DNA of 64,000 nucleotides from positions 124,001 through 188,000 of the forward strand of contig NZ_JAGKJI010000005.1 of assembly GCF_020329485.1 (NCBI RefSeq), given 5' to 3'. Made by a program: the position numbers and the translations under genes. Numbering within the stretch: the stretch's first letter is position 1; each line of letters begins with the position of its first letter. The notes below the pieces were generated by a model. That model was not told where the DNA came from, searched no databases, and saw only the letters and a program-made list of their open reading frames with translations. This document shows positions 45,895 to 53,956 of the stretch, one piece after another. The stretch comes from Bradyrhizobium cenepequi. Lineage in GTDB: Bacteria; Pseudomonadota; Alphaproteobacteria; Rhizobiales; Xanthobacteraceae.

Positions 45895-46017
45895 ATGTCC
45901 CACGAGACCTACAGATCCTTGTTCGATCCGCCGCGCGACCTGAAAACGGACTACGCCCTGATCGCAGTGGGCATCGTCGCCGCTTTGGTTGCGTTCGCCT
46001 ATCTCATCCTCACCTGA
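45895..46017 (+). CDS. Candidate 40-residue single-pass membrane protein
   Basis: The frame starts with ATG at 45895 and encodes SHETYRSLFDPPRDLKTDYA then a hydrophobic segment of about 18 residues (LIAVGIVAALVAFAYLIL), ending LT. The charged N-terminus and C-terminal membrane helix suggest a tail-anchored or small subunit-type protein. A GGAGGGG sequence lies about 25 nt upstream, rather far. No homologue is recognised. Confidence 0.5.
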   Translation: MSHETYRSLFDPPRDLKTDYALIAVGIVAALVAFAYLILT

Positions 46018-46287
46018 GATAGCGGGCCGAACACGCGCCGTTCCCTTGGACGTTGGTCCGTCCAGGGAGAATTAGGTTCAGCCTGCCCAAAAACTTTCCT
46101 CACGACTCGCCGCCCGATCCTGAAATCCGTCAAGCGTCATGCCGCCTTACTGCGTGATTCACACTTCGCTTGTGTGAATCGTGAATAAGGCGCATGGGCA
46201 CTTCCGCTTCCGGCAGCGGTGGCGCTTTATCGCCGCCCCTGATCGGGGAATCCCAATAGCGGCGAAATCCGAAGCATAATCCCGTCC
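46018..46287. other. dnaB upstream region with hairpin
   Basis: No gene is supported on either strand. It contains a perfect 9-bp stem, GATTCACAC (46156-46164) and GTGTGAATC (46172-46180), inside a larger imperfect palindrome. Confidence 0.45.
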
Positions 46288-47787
46288 ATGGCAACTGATT
46301 CGAACGTCCTCAAGCTCGCGCCCGAGCCGGGAAACCCGGCCTATCGCAGCGCACCGCACAATATCGAAGCGGAACAGGGCCTGTTGGGCGCCGTCCTGGT
46401 CAACAACGACGCCTTTTACCGCGTCTCGGATTTCCTCGAGCCGAAGCACTTCTTCGAGCCGCTGCACCAGACGATCTATGAGACCGCCGGTAGCCTGATC
46501 CGCATGGGCAAGGTCGCCACCCCCGTGACCCTGAAGACCTTCCTGCCGGCGGAGACCGACATTGGCGGCATGACGGTCGCCCAATACCTCGCCCGCCTCG
46601 CGGCCGAAGCGACCACGATCATCAATGCCCAGGATTATGGCCGGACCGTCTATGATCTGTCGCTGCGGCGCGACCTGATCCGGATCGGCGAGGACATGGT
46701 CAACGTCGCCTTCGACGCACCGGTGGATTTCGCGCCGCGCGCCCAGATCGAGGACGCCGAGCGGCAGCTTTACGAACTTGCGGAAACCGGCCGCTATGAC
46801 GGCGGCTTTCAGCGCTTCGCCCAGGCGCTGACGGTGGCGGTCGACATGGCCGCGAAAGCGTTCCAGCGCGACGGCAAACTGTCGGGCATATCCACCGGCC
46901 TGCGCGACCTCGACGCCAAGATGGGCGGCCTGCAGTCGTCGGACCTCATCATCGTCGCCGGCCGCCCCGGCATGGGCAAGACCTCGCTCGCGACCAACAT
47001 CGCCTACAACATCGCCAAGGCCTATGAGGGCGAGGTGCAGGCCGACGGCACCATCAAGGCGGTCCACGGCGGCGCAGTCGGCTTCTTCTCCTGCGAAATG
47101 TCGGGCGAGCAGCTCGCCACCCGTATTCTCGCCGAGCGCACCGGCATTCCTTCGAGCCACATCCGCCGCGGCGGCATCACCGAGATGGATTTCGAGAAGA
47201 TCCGCGAGTGCTCGATCGAACTGCAGTCCCTGCCCTTCTATGTCGACGAGACCGGCGGCCTGTCGATCTCGCAGCTCACCGCACGGGCGCGGCGGCTGAA
47301 GCGGCAGAAGGGTCTCGACCTCATCGTCATCGACTACATCCAGCTCTTGCAGGGATCGGGCAAACGCGGCACCGACAACCGCGTCCAGGAAATCACGGAG
47401 ATCACGACCAGCCTGAAGGCGCTGGCCAAGGAATTGAACGTTCCGGTGATCGCGTTGTCGCAGCTGTCGCGCCAGGTGGAAAACCGCGACGACAAGCGTC
47501 CGCAGCTTTCTGACCTGCGTGAATCCGGCTCGATCGAGCAGGACGCCGACGTGGTGCTGTTCGTGTACCGCGAGGAATACTACCTCGCGAACAAGGAACC
47601 GCGCGCCGGCACGCCGGAATACGAGAAGTGGCAGCTTGACATGGACCTCGCCCACGGCAAGGCCGAAGTCATCATCGGCAAGCAGCGCCACGGCCCGACC
47701 GGCACGGTCGAACTGCACTTCGAAGCCAGCGTGACGCGGTTCGGCGATCTCGCCCATGACGGTCAATTGCCGGACCGGTCCTATTGA
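46288..47787 (+). CDS. dnaB: Replicative DNA helicase
   Basis: Hexameric ring helicase that unwinds DNA at the replication fork. The 499-residue protein has the N-terminal DnaB domain with HNIEAEQGLLGAVLVNNDAF and the C-terminal RecA-like ATPase with Walker A GRPGMGKTS near 226-234, then the FSCEMSGEQLATRILAE motif and Walker B DLIVIDYIQLLQG. An insertion VQADGTIKAVHGGAVG between strands of the ATPase (about 250-265) is typical of alphaproteobacteria. It heads a line with alr, 42 nt later. Confidence 0.96.
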   Translation: MATDSNVLKLAPEPGNPAYRSAPHNIEAEQGLLGAVLVNNDAFYRVSDFLEPKHFFEPLHQTIYETAGSLIRMGKVATPVTLKTFLPAETDIGGMTVAQYLARLAAEATTIINAQDYGRTVYDLSLRRDLIRIGEDMVNVAFDAPVDFAPRAQIEDAERQLYELAETGRYDGGFQRFAQALTVAVDMAAKAFQRDGKLSGISTGLRDLDAKMGGLQSSDLIIVAGRPGMGKTSLATNIAYNIAKAYEGEVQADGTIKAVHGGAVGFFSCEMSGEQLATRILAERTGIPSSHIRRGGITEMDFEKIRECSIELQSLPFYVDETGGLSISQLTARARRLKRQKGLDLIVIDYIQLLQGSGKRGTDNRVQEITEITTSLKALAKELNVPVIALSQLSRQVENRDDKRPQLSDLRESGSIEQDADVVLFVYREEYYLANKEPRAGTPEYEKWQLDMDLAHGKAEVIIGKQRHGPTGTVELHFEASVTRFGDLAHDGQLPDRSY

Positions 47788-47829
47788 TGCGCGGTTGAAC
47801 CGATGCGGCCGCCCGCGTAAAACGGCTTC

Positions 47830-49059
47830 ATGAACGTCGCCTCCGATCCGAAATCGATCCCGCTGAGCTCGCCACTTACGCCCGACGCAAACCAGCTCGC
47901 GGTGCCGCCGACTGCCACTGGTGTCCTGACCGTTGATCTCGACGCCATCATCGCCAACTGGCGCAAGCTCGAGAAGACCGCGGTTCCGGCCGAATGCGGC
48001 GCCGTCGTGAAGGCGGACGGCTATGGTTGCGGCGCGGCACAGGTTTCGCGGGCATTGGCCGGCGCCGGCTGCAAGACCTTCTTCGTCGCCAATGTCGAAG
48101 AGGCGCGCGCCGTCCGCGAGGCGGCGCCGTCTGCCACCATCTATGCGCTCGGCGGCTTCTTCCAGAACACCGGCGACAGCTACGCCAAGATCGACTGCCA
48201 GCCCGTGATCGGTGACCTCAACGAACTCGCCGAATGGGACGTGTTCTGCCGCCGCTCCGGCTGGTCGGGCGGTGCCGCTGTCCACATCGACACCGGCATG
48301 AACCGGCTCGGGCTTACGATCAACGAAGCGCAGGGCATTATCCCGCGCATCAATGCCGGCGATCACGGCATCACGCTGGTGATGAGCCACCTCGTCGCAG
48401 CCGAGCAGCTCCACAATCCGATCAACGCCAGGCAGCTCACGACCTTCCGCGAGATTGCGAGCCTGTTCACCGGCGTGCCGGCATCGCTTGCGAACTCCTC
48501 CGGCATTTTCCTTGGCCCCCAATTCCAGTTCGATCTGGCACGGCCGGGAGCTGCACTTTACGGCGTCAACCCGACGCCCGAGGCCGACAACCCCATGCGG
48601 CCGGTGGTCGATCTCAAGGCCCGCATCGTGCAGATCCGCAACATCGATCGCGGCGAGACCGTCGGCTATGGCGGCACCTGGACCGCGCGGCGGCCGACGC
48701 GATTGGCGGTCATCTCGGTCGGCTATGCCGACGGCTATTTCCGTGCGGCAGGCTCGAACGACGGCACGCGCGGCGCCGAGGTGGTGGTCGCTGGCAAGCG
48801 CTGTCCGATCGCCGGCCGCATTTCCATGGACCTGATTGCCGTCGACGTCACCGAACTCGACAAGAATGCCGTGCGGCGCGGCCACATGGTCACCCTGATC
48901 GGCGAAGGCATCACGGTCGACGAACTCGCGCATCATTTCGGCACCATCGGCTACGAGGTGCTGACCAGCCTCGGTCCGCGTTATGCGCGCATCTACACGG
49001 GCGGCAATCCCACGGAGGAGGCGGCGCCGCCTGCCGATTCCGGCAATGCGCCCACCTGA
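47830..49059 (+). CDS. alr: Alanine racemase
   Basis: PLP enzyme that makes D-alanine for peptidoglycan. The 409-residue protein has the PLP-binding lysine in VVKADGYGCGAAQV near residue 60, the catalytic tyrosine region SVGYADGYFRAAGSND near 297-312 and HIDTGMNRLGLTINEA. It has an N-terminal extension of about 30 residues before VDLDAIIANW compared with short forms. The dnaB-alr order is common in alphaproteobacteria. Confidence 0.95.
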   Translation: MNVASDPKSIPLSSPLTPDANQLAVPPTATGVLTVDLDAIIANWRKLEKTAVPAECGAVVKADGYGCGAAQVSRALAGAGCKTFFVANVEEARAVREAAPSATIYALGGFFQNTGDSYAKIDCQPVIGDLNELAEWDVFCRRSGWSGGAAVHIDTGMNRLGLTINEAQGIIPRINAGDHGITLVMSHLVAAEQLHNPINARQLTTFREIASLFTGVPASLANSSGIFLGPQFQFDLARPGAALYGVNPTPEADNPMRPVVDLKARIVQIRNIDRGETVGYGGTWTARRPTRLAVISVGYADGYFRAAGSNDGTRGAEVVVAGKRCPIAGRISMDLIAVDVTELDKNAVRRGHMVTLIGEGITVDELAHHFGTIGYEVLTSLGPRYARIYTGGNPTEEAAPPADSGNAPT

Positions 49060-49092
49060 TCGGGCCGGCACGGATCGCGGTCGCCTCGACGC

Positions 49093-49863
49093 ATGAAGAT
49101 CGCGACCTTCAACATCAACAATATCAACCGCCGTCTGCCGAACCTGCTGCGCTGGCTGCGCGCGGCAAAGCCTGATGTCGTCAGCCTGCAGGAACTGAGG
49201 GCGGCCGATACCGAGTTTCCGTTTCGCGCAATCGAGGAGGCCGGCTATGGCGCGGTTTGGCGCGGGCAGAAGACTTGGAACGGCGTTGCGATCCTTTCGC
49301 GACAAGCCGAGCCGGTGTTGATCCGCACCGCCCTGCCCGGCGACCGCACGGACAACGAGGCGCGCTATATCGAGGCCGCGGTCAAGGGCATCATCGTCAC
49401 CAGCCTCTATTTGCCGAACGGCAATCCGCAACCGGGACCAAAATTCGACTACAAGCTCGCTTGGTTCAGGCGGCTGCGCGCGCACGCCGCGAAGTTCCTC
49501 AAAGAAGATATTCCGGTCGTGCTCGCCGGCGACTACAACGTCGCGCCGACGGAGCTCGACATCTATCCGACGCGGTCCTGGGACAAGGATGCATTAATCC
49601 AGCCGAAGAGCCGCGCGGCGTATAAGGCGCTCGTCGACCAGGGCTGGTGCGACGCGATCCGCACGCTGCATCCGGCAAAGCCGATGTTCACCTTCTGGGA
49701 CTACAAGCGCAACCGCTGGCCGCGCGATGCGGGGCTGAGACTCGATCATCTGCTGCTCAGCCCCACACTCGCACCGCGCCTGACGAAGGCCGGCGTCGAC
49801 CGCGATATCCGAGGTGAAGAAGGCGCGAGCGACCATGCTCCGGCGTGGATCGTGCTGCGGTGA
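49093..49863 (+). CDS. xth: Exodeoxyribonuclease III family AP endonuclease
   Basis: DNA repair nuclease that cuts at abasic sites and degrades 3' ends. The 256-residue protein begins MKIATFNINNINRRLPNLLR, with catalytic residues in VVSLQELRA (Glu), LAGDYNVAPTELDI (Asp and Asn) and the terminal SDHAPAWIVL (Asp and His). It lies 33 nt after alr. A 31-bp perfect inverted repeat follows the stop codon and may help to end transcription. Confidence 0.93.
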   Translation: MKIATFNINNINRRLPNLLRWLRAAKPDVVSLQELRAADTEFPFRAIEEAGYGAVWRGQKTWNGVAILSRQAEPVLIRTALPGDRTDNEARYIEAAVKGIIVTSLYLPNGNPQPGPKFDYKLAWFRRLRAHAAKFLKEDIPVVLAGDYNVAPTELDIYPTRSWDKDALIQPKSRAAYKALVDQGWCDAIRTLHPAKPMFTFWDYKRNRWPRDAGLRLDHLLLSPTLAPRLTKAGVDRDIRGEEGASDHAPAWIVLR

Positions 49864-49870
49864 TTATGCC

Positions 49871-49955
49871 GTAGGATGGGTAGAGCGCAGCGAAACCCAT
49901 CGCGATGAAGCAAGCCGCACGAATGATGGGTTTCGCTGCGCTCTACCCATCCTAC
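49871..49955. repeat. Perfect 31-bp inverted repeat after xth
   Basis: GTAGGATGGGTAGAGCGCAG and on (49871-49901) is the exact complement of 49925-49955, with a 23-nt loop. Its sequence class (GGGTAGAGCGCAGCGAAACCC) is found widely in proteobacterial genomes. It lies 8 nt after the xth stop. Confidence 0.85.
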
Positions 49956-49961
49956 GATTGT

Positions 49962-50083
49962 CGTCCCGTCGAAAGACGGGACCCATAACCGCAGGCCTTC
50001 GTGATGTGCTCCGCTGCAACCGCTTGCTTGGACCACAACGACTCCCTGTGGTTATGGGTCCTGGCCTTCGCCAGGACGACGGG
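49962..50083. repeat. Palindromic repeat (CCCATAACCAC family), copy 2
   Basis: Arms GACCCATAACCGCAGG and CTGTGGTTATGGGTC surround CCGCTGCAACCGCTTGCT, with outer GTCCCGTC and GACGACGGGG sequence. It matches 18421-18531 in the same orientation. Confidence 0.7.
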
Positions 50084-50147
50084 GTTGGTTCTGATTCAAC
50101 TGTCAAACAGCGGAGGGGATGTGAGTCTATATTCTCGCGGCATGAAG

Positions 50148-50757
50148 TGCCCGAGTTTTGCGTCTCGTTTCACCCTCTCATCGAGTAGAGGGCGCAGGGA
50201 AAGCCGGGTGCCGGTTGCACCCGTGGGCCCCGTGCGACAAAAAGCACGGGGGTAGGACCACAGGTCAACCGGAGCAACACCGGCTTTCCCTGCGCAGTGG
50301 TTTACGGCTTACTTCGTGCTCTTCCCGGTGACCGGGCTTTCTTGCCACCGTCACTCTGCGGACACTTGATCCACAGAACTTAGCGCCAGCGTCGGGGCGC
50401 CAGAACCACACGACTTCGCCGTCCACGGATAGTCACGCTCGTCAGTCGCAACACCCGCGTCCACCGCATCCCACCGCAACGTTCGTGACGATCGCGAGCC
50501 GCCCCTCATTCGGGTGAGACGCGCGGAGTCATAGCGGTGATTTGCCCGACGACGGAAGCGGAATGTTTTTCGCGTGAAGGGTGGACGGGGCAAATCACGT
50601 TGGAATCGCTGATGAATTTTCCTCCGTCATTCCGGGGCATCGCGAAGCGATGAGCCCGGAATCCATTTCGCCACCTGCGCCTGAGGCCCGATGGATTCTC
50701 TGATGTGCAATTGCACATCATAGCTCGCGCTTCGCGCGCCCCGGAATGACGGAGAGT
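50148..50757 (-). repeat. Dispersed ~610-bp element, copy 2 (inverted)
   Basis: Reverse-complement counterpart of 17772-18357. The 16-bp arms are at 50192-50207 and 50280-50295, and the inner CCCCGTGC stem is conserved with one changed loop base. A perfect 20-bp palindrome, TGATGTGCAATTGCACATCA (50701-50720), is inserted within this copy and absent from the other. No coding capacity is visible. Confidence 0.8.
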
Positions 50758-50825
50758 GTTCAGGACGCGACATCCCGAAAGTTGCTAGGCTGTCTTCCCC
50801 CTGAACGAGTCGCGGACACTATCTC

Positions 50826-51551
50826 GTGGGCTACCTCTTCGTCCTCATCGTCGGTCTGATCGCCGGCACCCTTTCGGGCATCGTCGGCACGGGATCGTCG
50901 ATCATGCTGATGCCGGTGCTGATCTATGAGTTCGGGCCGAAGCAAGCGGTGCCGATCATGGCGGTCGCCGCGGTGATGGCGAATCTTTCGCGCATCCTTG
51001 CCTGGTGGCGCGACGTTGATTGGCGGGCCTGCGCCGCCTACTCCATCACCGGCATCCCGGCCGCGGCGCTTGGTGCGCGCACGCTGCTGGCGCTGCCCTC
51101 TCGCGCGGTCGATATCGCGATCGGCCTGTTCCTGATCGCGATGGTGCCGGTGCGGCACTGGCTGGCGCGGCATCAACTGAAAGCGCAGTTGTGGCATCTC
51201 GCGCTGGGCGGCGCCATCATCGGCTATCTCACGGGCATCGTGGTCTCGACCGGGCCTTTGAGCGTGCCGCTCTTCCTGTTCTATGGCCTCACCAGGGGCG
51301 CATTTCTTGCCACCGAGGCCGCAAGCTCGCTCGGCCTTTATTTGAGCAAGTCGGTGACGTTCGAACGTTTCGGCGCACTCACTGCGGACGTCGCCCTGAA
51401 AGGCCTGATCGCCGGCTCGTCGCTGATGGCGGGAGCTTTCGTCGCCAAGCGCTTCGTGCTGCGGCTCGAACCGGATGTCTTCCGCGTAATCATGGACGGC
51501 ATCATGCTTCTCGCCGGCGCATCGCTGTTGTGGTCGGCGGCAAGTCACTAA
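50826..51551 (+). CDS. TSUP family (TauE/SafE) transporter
   Basis: Inner-membrane permease of the sulfite/sulfoacetate exporter family. The 241-residue protein has about eight hydrophobic segments. It begins with a GTG (50826) and GYLFVLIVGLIAGTLSGIVG, followed by TGSSIMLMPVLIYEFGPKQA, which carries the family repeat near the start; the second half has LTGIVVSTGPLSVPLFLFYG. Substrate could be a sulfur anion or another small molecule. It lies upstream of radA, but 92 nt away, so coupling is uncertain. Confidence 0.85.
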   Translation: MGYLFVLIVGLIAGTLSGIVGTGSSIMLMPVLIYEFGPKQAVPIMAVAAVMANLSRILAWWRDVDWRACAAYSITGIPAAALGARTLLALPSRAVDIAIGLFLIAMVPVRHWLARHQLKAQLWHLALGGAIIGYLTGIVVSTGPLSVPLFLFYGLTRGAFLATEAASSLGLYLSKSVTFERFGALTADVALKGLIAGSSLMAGAFVAKRFVLRLEPDVFRVIMDGIMLLAGASLLWSAASH

Positions 51552-51643
51552 ATCGGCGCCCACTCATCCCCGCGATCTCGGCATCGTCGGGCTTCATTCC
51601 ATGCTATGGGAAGATTGATTCGAACCTCACGCCCTCCACCAGC

Positions 51644-53101
51644 ATGGCCAAAAGCACCCTCTCCTTTGTCTGCCAGAATTGCGGCGCGGCGTATAATCGC
51701 TGGCAGGGCAAGTGTGAGTCCTGCAGTGAGTGGAACACGCTGGCGGAGGAGGACTCGACCGGCAACGTGCCGGTGTCGATCCGCTCCAAGCGCAAGGGAC
51801 GGACGTTTGCGCTGGAGTCGCTCTCCGGCAAGAGCCACGACGCTCCCCGCCTCTCCTCCGGGATGGTCGAGCTCGATCGCGTCACCGGCGGCGGTTTCGT
51901 GCGCGGGTCGGTGCTGCTGGTGGGCGGCGATCCCGGCATCGGCAAGTCGACGCTGCTGACGCAGGCGACCAGCATGCTGGCGCGTGCCGGGCACCGCGCG
52001 GTCTACATATCAGGCGAGGAAGCGGTGGCGCAGGTGCGGCTGCGCGCCGAGCGGCTGGGGCTTGCGAATGCGCCGGTGCAGCTCGCTTCCGAAACCTCGG
52101 TCGAGGATATCGTCTCGACGCTGTCCGAAGGCACCGTGCCGCGCCTGATCGTGATCGACTCGATCCAGACCATGTGGACCGACACGGTCGAATCCGCGCC
52201 CGGCACGGTGACCCAGGTCCGCGCCTCGGCGCAGGCTCTGATTCGCTTCGCCAAGAAGACCGGCGCGGCCATCATCCTGGTCGGGCATGTCACCAAGGAC
52301 GGCCAGATCGCGGGCCCTCGCGTGGTCGAGCACATGGTCGACGCGGTGCTGTCATTCGAGGGCGAAGGCTCGCAGCAGTTCCGCATCCTGCGCGCGGTCA
52401 AGAACCGCTTCGGCCCGACCGACGAGATCGGGGTGTTCGAGATGACGGGGCTGGGCCTGCGCGAGGTCTCCAACCCTTCCGAATTGTTCCTTTCCGAACG
52501 CGATCTCGGCAGTCCCGGCACCGCCGTCTTTGCCGGGATCGAGGGCACCCGCCCGGTGCTGGTGGAATTGCAGGCATTGGTGGCGCCGACCTCGCTCGGC
52601 ACGCCGCGGCGCGCGGTCGTTGGCTGGGACCCGAGCCGGCTCTCAATGGTGCTGGCGGTGCTGGAGGCGCATTGCGGCGTGAAACTCTCCGGCCACGACG
52701 TCTACCTGAACGTCGCGGGCGGCCTGCGCATCCAGGAACCCGCCGCCGACCTTGCCGCGGCTGCCGCGCTGGTATCCTCGCTCGTCAACGCTCCCCTGCC
52801 AACGGATGCGGTCTATTTCGGCGAAGTTTCGCTGTCCGGCGCCATCCGGCCGGTGGCGCAGACCTCGGCCCGGCTGAAAGAGGCGGCAAAACTCGGCTTC
52901 GGCCGCGCCGTGCTGCCCGAATCGGCCCGTGGCGATGTCAGCGATGCCGGCCTTGCCCTGAATAGCGTCGGCGGACTGACCACGCTGGTGGCCGAGATCG
53001 CCGCCCGCGGCACGCCGAGGGGCAATCACCAGACCCAGCGAGACGCCGAACCCGTTGAGAAAAATGCCACACCGGCCCGATTCCGTCGCGAGAAGGGCTA
53101 A
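51644..53101 (+). CDS. radA: DNA repair protein RadA
   Basis: RecA-like ATPase that helps branch migration in recombination. The 485-residue protein has the zinc finger C10, C13, C24 and C27, Walker A GGDPGIGKST at 94-103, the KNRFG motif (RAVKNRFGPTDEIGVF) and a Lon-like C-terminal domain (VYLNVAGGLRIQEPAADLAA). The ATG at 51644 matches the usual N-terminus AKSTLSFVCQNCGAAY. It lies upstream of cvpA. Confidence 0.95.
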   Translation: MAKSTLSFVCQNCGAAYNRWQGKCESCSEWNTLAEEDSTGNVPVSIRSKRKGRTFALESLSGKSHDAPRLSSGMVELDRVTGGGFVRGSVLLVGGDPGIGKSTLLTQATSMLARAGHRAVYISGEEAVAQVRLRAERLGLANAPVQLASETSVEDIVSTLSEGTVPRLIVIDSIQTMWTDTVESAPGTVTQVRASAQALIRFAKKTGAAIILVGHVTKDGQIAGPRVVEHMVDAVLSFEGEGSQQFRILRAVKNRFGPTDEIGVFEMTGLGLREVSNPSELFLSERDLGSPGTAVFAGIEGTRPVLVELQALVAPTSLGTPRRAVVGWDPSRLSMVLAVLEAHCGVKLSGHDVYLNVAGGLRIQEPAADLAAAAALVSSLVNAPLPTDAVYFGEVSLSGAIRPVAQTSARLKEAAKLGFGRAVLPESARGDVSDAGLALNSVGGLTTLVAEIAARGTPRGNHQTQRDAEPVEKNATPARFRREKG

Positions 53102-53273
53102 AGCAGGGTGACCTTGATCGCCCTCGCCGCTATACATCGCGCCGCGCGGGGTAGGTGCTTTCCGGCCTTGCCGGAGCTGCCATAACCCCGTCAGCTAGGA
53201 CGGAACCGAAACGCCGATTCGCCGGCAGCTGAGCCTTGCAGACCTAAGAAGAACGAGCGGACCTGACCAGCCG

Positions 53274-53903
53274 ATGCCGATAACGATCCTCGATCTCGTC
53301 CTGCTCGCGGTGATGCTGATCTCGGGCCTGCTTGCGATGGTGCGCGGCTTCATGCGCGAGATCCTGTCGATCGCGGCCTGGGGCGCGGCGGCGCTGGTCA
53401 CGCTTTATGCTTTCTCGAAGCTTTTGCCGACTGCCAAAACTTACTTCAACAACGACACGGTCGCAGCCGTCGTAGTGGTCGCCGGCACGTTCATTGGTAC
53501 CCTGATTGTGGTGTCCATCATCACGGTGCGGATCTCCGACATGATCCTGGATTCGCGCATCGGCGCGCTCGACCGCACGCTCGGCTTCCTGTTCGGGCTG
53601 GCGCGCGGGCTCCTGATCGTGGTCGTCGCCTTCCTGTTCTTCAGTTGGCTGGTTCCTGACAAGCAACGGCCGGACTGGGTGACGGGCGCAAAATCCCGCG
53701 TGGTGCTGCAAGGAACCGGGGATTGGCTGATGTCGCTCTTGCCTGACGACCCCGAGAACACCATCTTAAAGCGGTTCAAGAAAAACAAACCGGAAGACGA
53801 CCAGACTGACGCCGAACCTGCCGCGCCGGCGTCGAGCGATGGCTATAGTAAACCTGCCCGCGACAGCCTGAAAAAGCTGATCGAAAAACCTGCGGGCCGT
53901 TAA
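53274..53903 (+). CDS. cvpA: CvpA family membrane protein
   Basis: Inner-membrane protein linked in E. coli to colicin V production and, with purF, to envelope homeostasis. The 209-residue protein has four hydrophobic segments over about 5-125 and starts PITILDLVLLAVMLISGLLA, followed by a charged C-terminal tail of about 85 residues. It lies 53 nt upstream of purF, as in many proteobacteria; the link of cvpA to purF is by position and not by known biochemistry. Confidence 0.88.
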   Translation: MPITILDLVLLAVMLISGLLAMVRGFMREILSIAAWGAAALVTLYAFSKLLPTAKTYFNNDTVAAVVVVAGTFIGTLIVVSIITVRISDMILDSRIGALDRTLGFLFGLARGLLIVVVAFLFFSWLVPDKQRPDWVTGAKSRVVLQGTGDWLMSLLPDDPENTILKRFKKNKPEDDQTDAEPAAPASSDGYSKPARDSLKKLIEKPAGR

Positions 53904-53956
53904 ACCTTGACTTAGGCTTGCTGGACTAAACCCAGCGCAGGCCACAAAGAAAGGCG

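Larger units (their letters stand above)
49864..50825. other. Repeat-filled intergenic region between xth and the TSUP gene
   Basis: About 960 nt without a supported gene. It holds a 31-bp-arm palindrome (49871-49955), a CCCATAACC unit (49962-50083) and the second copy of the large dispersed element (50148-50757). Confidence 0.7.

Noticed and set aside
46159..49485. A 1108-residue open frame on the minus strand opposite dnaB and alr
   Set aside because: It is an artefact of high-GC codon bias; the plus strand has two clear genes with catalytic motifs, and the antisense product is a low-complexity Arg/Asp/Gly-rich sequence without domains.
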